Positions 14,952 through 17,273 of a stretch of 17,273 nt of DNA are shown in pieces. Every line of letters starts with the position of its first letter. Positions within the stretch are counted from its first letter, which is position 1. The translations under genes and the position numbers were made by a program. The stretch spans positions 1 to 17,273 of the forward strand of contig CBFGSX010000025.1 in NCBI GenBank assembly GCA_965651535.1. Reading direction: 5' to 3'. The notes under the pieces are model-generated. The model worked only from the letters and a program-made list of their open reading frames with translations, was not told the origin of the DNA and ran no database searches. Origin of the DNA: JAQGJA01 sp965651535. GTDB lineage: Bacteria; Pseudomonadota; Alphaproteobacteria; Micavibrionales; SZUA-601.

Positions 14952-15484
14952 AAATTTTGACCGCCCTTGCCCTTTCTCTTCTTTTATTGACGGGATGCGC
15001 CATGAAAATCGAAGACTACGCCAAAACGACGCCCGAGTTCATTCCCGAGGAATACTTCACCGTCAAGCCGCGCATCGCGCATGGACAGGTGATCGACCGC
15101 TTCGGCAAGGTGCGCGTCATGTTCACGACGAAAATGCGCGGCGAGTGGGACTCGAAAACCCAAACCCTTTCGCTGTTCGAGGATTTCGTTTTCAGCGACG
15201 GCAAGGAAATGGAACGTATCTGGAAATTGAAAAAAATCGACGCGCACCGCTATGTCGCCTCGGCCAACGACCTGCCCGGCGAATATATCGTCAAGCGCTA
15301 CGGTCAGGCTTTGCATTTCAATTACGCTTTTCCGATGGAAACGGGCGGACGCATTATCAACACGCGCTATGACGATTGGATGTGGCTCCAGAGCGACGGC
15401 GAAACCATCCTGAACCGCTCGCGCATCACGAAATTCGGCATCACGCTGGCCGAGGTGATCGCCTCATTCGGGCCGGACAAATAA
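14948..15484 (+). CDS. DUF3833 family lipoprotein
   Basis: The start at 14948 is chosen for its ATGA overlap with the methyltransferase gene and because it opens a lipoprotein signal, MKILTALALSLLLLTGC, with lipobox LTGC and lipidated Cys17; an in-frame start at 14867 would bury that signal. The 178-residue product has VIDRFGKVRVMFTTKMRGEWD, FVFSDGKEMERIWKLKKID and DDWMWLQSDGETILNRSRITKFGI, matching DUF3833. The biochemical role is unknown; as a membrane-anchored periplasmic protein it may bind or handle lipids for the operon's modification pathway. It is the last gene of the operon; its end overlaps the end of ctaA on the opposite strand by 21 bases. Confidence 0.9.
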   Translation: MKILTALALSLLLLTGCAMKIEDYAKTTPEFIPEEYFTVKPRIAHGQVIDRFGKVRVMFTTKMRGEWDSKTQTLSLFEDFVFSDGKEMERIWKLKKIDAHRYVASANDLPGEYIVKRYGQALHFNYAFPMETGGRIINTRYDDWMWLQSDGETILNRSRITKFGITLAEVIASFGPDK

Positions 15485-16540
15485 TAGCGTCGTCAAGGCA
15501 GCCAGAATAAACGCCGCAAAACCTTGGTGCAGCACCGCCAGCGGCAGCACCACGACGCTGAGCAGTGTTGCAATGCCCAAAGCCAGCTGGACGAAAATCA
15601 GCGCGCATAAAGCCGCACCCGTTTTCCGCGCCCCGGCCCAGAAATAGCGCAAGCCCAGCGCGAACACCGCGACAAAGCTGGCCACGCCCAAGATCCGGTG
15701 AACCCATTGCACCGTTGCGTGATTGTAGAAAAAGTTTTTCCACCACGGCGATTCAAACAGGAATTCGGACGGAATCCACCGCCCGCCCATCAGCGGAAAC
15801 GTGTTATAGATCAGCCCCGCATCGAGGCCCGCAACAAACGCGCCATAGAGAATGGTCAGGCAGACGAGTATCAGCGCCAAAATAAGATGCCGATCAAATT
15901 TTCGATCCACATGGATGCTCGCTTTCGCAAGCATTGCGGTTTGTGAGGTGGCCTTGCCTTTATCGTAACCCTTGCGCAAGCGAGGGTCTGTTTTCCCGTC
16001 AAGTAAAAGTTTTAGCGCCGTCGTCCAAAGCAGGCACAGCAACAACAACGCCATCCCCAGATGCAGCGCGAGACGGAAATGCGACACGCGCGGCGCGTCC
16101 ACCAGGCCGGATTTCACCATGAACCAGCCGAAAAACCCCTGTAACCCGCCCAGAAAAAGAAAAACCATCAGGCGCGGCTTGAGCGCAGGCGGAATTTTTC
16201 CGCGCACCCAGAAATAAAACAACGGCAGCGCATAGACCAATCCGACAAGCCGCCCCAGCAAACGATGGAACCATTCCCAGAAATAAATATTCTTGAACTC
16301 GGACAGACTCATGCCCGCATTGACCAATTTATATTCCGGCGAGTTTTTATACAGATCGAACTCGCTTTGCCATGCGGCCTCGGACAGGGGCGGCAGCATA
16401 TCCATGGCGACGCGCCATTCAACCATCGACAGCCCGCTTTCGGTCAGGCGCGTGATCGCGCCAACGATAATAATGGCGAAGATGCTCGCGCAGCACAGTA
16501 GCAACCACGTGGCGAGGGTTTTGGAATTGTCGTGGGTCAT
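15464..16540 (-). CDS. ctaA: haem A synthase, CtaA/Cox15 family
   Basis: Integral membrane enzyme that oxidises the methyl group of haem O to make haem A for aa3-type cytochrome oxidase. From the ATG at 16540 there are 358 residues; a start at 16678 would translate a non-coding repeat. It has eight membrane segments, with haem-ligand-type His at 92 (WEWFHRLLGR), 160 (LALHLGMA), 281 (VQWVHRILG) and 338 (AVLHQGFAA), plus GAITRLTESGLSMVEW (28-43) and YNTFPLMGGRW. The loop after the fourth segment (about 183-214) is enlarged and encodes two palindromic repeats. The ribosome site (GAGAGGGG) lies in the outer stem of the repeat at 16543-16659. It follows infC on the same strand. Confidence 0.95.
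   Translation of the reverse strand: MTHDNSKTLATWLLLCCASIFAIIIVGAITRLTESGLSMVEWRVAMDMLPPLSEAAWQSEFDLYKNSPEYKLVNAGMSLSEFKNIYFWEWFHRLLGRLVGLVYALPLFYFWVRGKIPPALKPRLMVFLFLGGLQGFFGWFMVKSGLVDAPRVSHFRLALHLGMALLLLCLLWTTALKLLLDGKTDPRLRKGYDKGKATSQTAMLAKASIHVDRKFDRHLILALILVCLTILYGAFVAGLDAGLIYNTFPLMGGRWIPSEFLFESPWWKNFFYNHATVQWVHRILGVASFVAVFALGLRYFWAGARKTGAALCALIFVQLALGIATLLSVVVLPLAVLHQGFAAFILAALTTLLFVRPE
15915..15934 (-). repeat. hairpin inside ctaA, related to the 26-bp repeat
   Basis: On the minus strand this reads ATGCTTGC, loop GAAA, GCGAGCAT. It has the same length, tetraloop type and T-G wobble position as the hairpin at 3079-3098, with the second and third base pairs changed on both sides. It encodes AMLAKAS (about residues 202-208) in CtaA. 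Confidence 0.55.
15964..15989 (+). repeat. 26-bp hairpin repeat, copy 2, inside ctaA
   Basis: Identical to 3076-3101 over 26 bases, in the same window orientation, so it lies antisense to ctaA. It is read in frame as residues of the DPRLRKGY segment (about 185-192) in the enlarged CtaA loop, with no stop codon introduced. Confidence 0.9.
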
Positions 16541-16542
16541 GT

Positions 16543-16659
16543 AACCCCTCTCCCGCCCATGCTTTGCCTTCGGCTTCGCAGGGCGACCTCTCCCGCAAGG
16601 GGAGAGGTGTTTCTTGGGCTCCCTCCCCCCTCGCGGGGGAGGGTCGGGGAGAGGGGGTT
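16543..16659. repeat. multi-hairpin repeat between infC and ctaA
   Basis: An outer stem AACCCCTCTCCC (16543-16554) pairs with 16647-16659 with one bulged G. It encloses three hairpins: GCCC/GGGC (16555-16558 with 16581-16584), ACCTCTCCC with GGGAGAGGT (16586-16594 with 16600-16608), and CCCTCCCCC with GGGGGAGGG (16621-16629 with 16635-16643). CCTCTCCC-type palindromes of this sort are common dispersed repeats in alphaproteobacteria. The left outer arm, read on the minus strand, is the purine-rich ribosome site of ctaA. Confidence 0.85.
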
Positions 16660-16667
16660 GATGAAAT

Positions 16668-17273
16668 CTATTTCCCAACCGGCGAGACCATCATAATGGC
16701 CAGATTGCCTTCGAGCTTGGGCTCCTGATCGACGCGGATCTTGCCTTCGAGCGCGTCCTTGACACGCTGAAGCAACGCCATCCCCAGATGCTGGTGCGCC
16801 ATTTCGCGGCCGCGGAAACGCAAGGTGAACTTGACCTTGTCGCCTTCCTCGAGAAAACGCACGGCGGCGCGCAATTTCACGTCCAGATCATGCTGTTCGA
16901 TCGTGGGGCGCAGTTTCAGCTCCTTGATCTCGACCGTCTTTTGTTTCTTCTTCGCTTCGGATTTCTTCTTTTGCTGTTGATAGCGGTATTTGCCGTAGTC
17001 CAGAATCTTGCACACGGGCGGATCGGCATTGGGGGAAATCTCGACAAGATCCAATCCGGATTCTTCCGCTTGAGCCAAAGCCTCGGCAATGGAGACCACC
17101 CCCTGCATTTCGCCGGCATCGTCGATCAGGCGCACACGCGGCACACGAATCTGATCGTTGATTCGCAAATCATCGGAGCCGGGGCTTGGGGCGCGGGGAT
17201 CGCGCGCAAGAGGCGGACGGGGGCCGACTGGGCGCGGAGCAGCGGGACGGGGCGGGCCGGGCGCCGGATGGCC
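16668..17273 (-). CDS. infC: translation initiation factor IF-3, 5' end beyond right edge
   Basis: IF-3 binds the 30S subunit, prevents premature 50S joining and checks start-codon pairing. The frame is open from the stop at 16668-16670 through to the window edge (201 residues seen). The core begins LRINDQIRVPRVRLIDDAGEMQGVVS, includes ADPPVCKILDYGKYRYQQQKKK and a Lys-rich linker, and ends in the C-terminal domain with VKFTLRFRGREMAHQHLG and EGNLAIMMVSPVGK. Upstream of the core, 35 in-frame residues are Pro/Arg/Ala-rich (PRPVGPRPPLARDPRAPSPG), an extension often seen in alphaproteobacterial IF-3; the true start is outside. The TTG at 17168 would give 166 residues but ignores this extension. 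ctaA follows downstream. Confidence 0.95.
   Translation of the reverse strand, partial: GHPAPGPPRPAAPRPVGPRPPLARDPRAPSPGSDDLRINDQIRVPRVRLIDDAGEMQGVVSIAEALAQAEESGLDLVEISPNADPPVCKILDYGKYRYQQQKKKSEAKKKQKTVEIKELKLRPTIEQHDLDVKLRAAVRFLEEGDKVKFTLRFRGREMAHQHLGMALLQRVKDALEGKIRVDQEPKLEGNLAIMMVSPVGK

Noticed and set aside
16541..16678. 46-residue N-terminal extension of CtaA from an upstream ATG
   Set aside because: The extension translates the palindromic repeat (PPLPDPPPRGG and similar), overlaps the end of infC, and lacks similarity to CtaA; the ATG at 16540 fits the family.

Overview
The window looks like a chromosome segment of a GC-rich alphaproteobacterium. The support is a groES-groEL operon with a CIRCE (HrcA) operator, a CtaA/Cox15-type haem A synthase, an IF-3 with a Pro/Arg-rich N-terminal leader, and a photolyase/FAD-desaturase-like/DUF1365/Cfa-like/DUF3833 operon of the kind known from Rhodobacter relatives. 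The sequence does not settle the order or genus. The left-edge gene and infC both run off the window.

Layout. (1) At 1-747, the 5' part of an unrecognised leftward gene with a good sigma70-type promoter. (2) At 864-3180, CIRCE-controlled groES and groEL, separated by an imperfect palindromic repeat and closed by a strong terminator. (3) At 3209-3610, a Nudix hydrolase. (4) At 3611-4111, a gene-poor AT-rich then GC-rich stretch with a convincing 58-residue small ORF and a doubtful 36-residue one. (5) At 4112-7220, an AT-rich four-gene block: thymidylate-kinase-like protein, divergent Ham1/RdgB-like nucleotide pyrophosphatase, FkbM-type methyltransferase and GT2 glycosyltransferase. Its composition is unlike both flanks and it is probably acquired. 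(6) At 7207-10195, housekeeping-style genes: a hydrophobic protein, a CaCA-family Na+/Ca2+ exchanger, galU and an Ala/Glu-rich lipoprotein. (7) At 10303-15484, five tightly coupled rightward genes (phr, FAD oxidoreductase, DUF1365, Cfa-like methyltransferase, DUF3833 lipoprotein) joined by overlapping stop/start codons. (8) At 15464-17273, leftward infC and ctaA separated by a multi-hairpin repeat.

How the genes may work together. The phr operon pairs DNA photorepair with membrane-lipid modification. Its methyltransferase lacks the Cys and His that I recall as bicarbonate ligands in E. coli Cfa. Together with the FAD partner, this suggests a UfaD/UfaM-like furan or methyl fatty acid route linked to light or singlet-oxygen stress. 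The AT-rich block pairs two nucleotide-handling enzymes with a methyltransferase and a glycosyltransferase; its product is unknown.

The most unusual signal is a set of short structured repeats. One 26-bp hairpin sequence occurs identically after groEL and inside the ctaA coding sequence. A second hairpin family occurs inside the groEL terminator loop and inside the phr coding sequence, and its two copies differ by paired changes that keep the stems. Such in-frame palindromes resemble the behaviour of Rickettsia palindromic elements.
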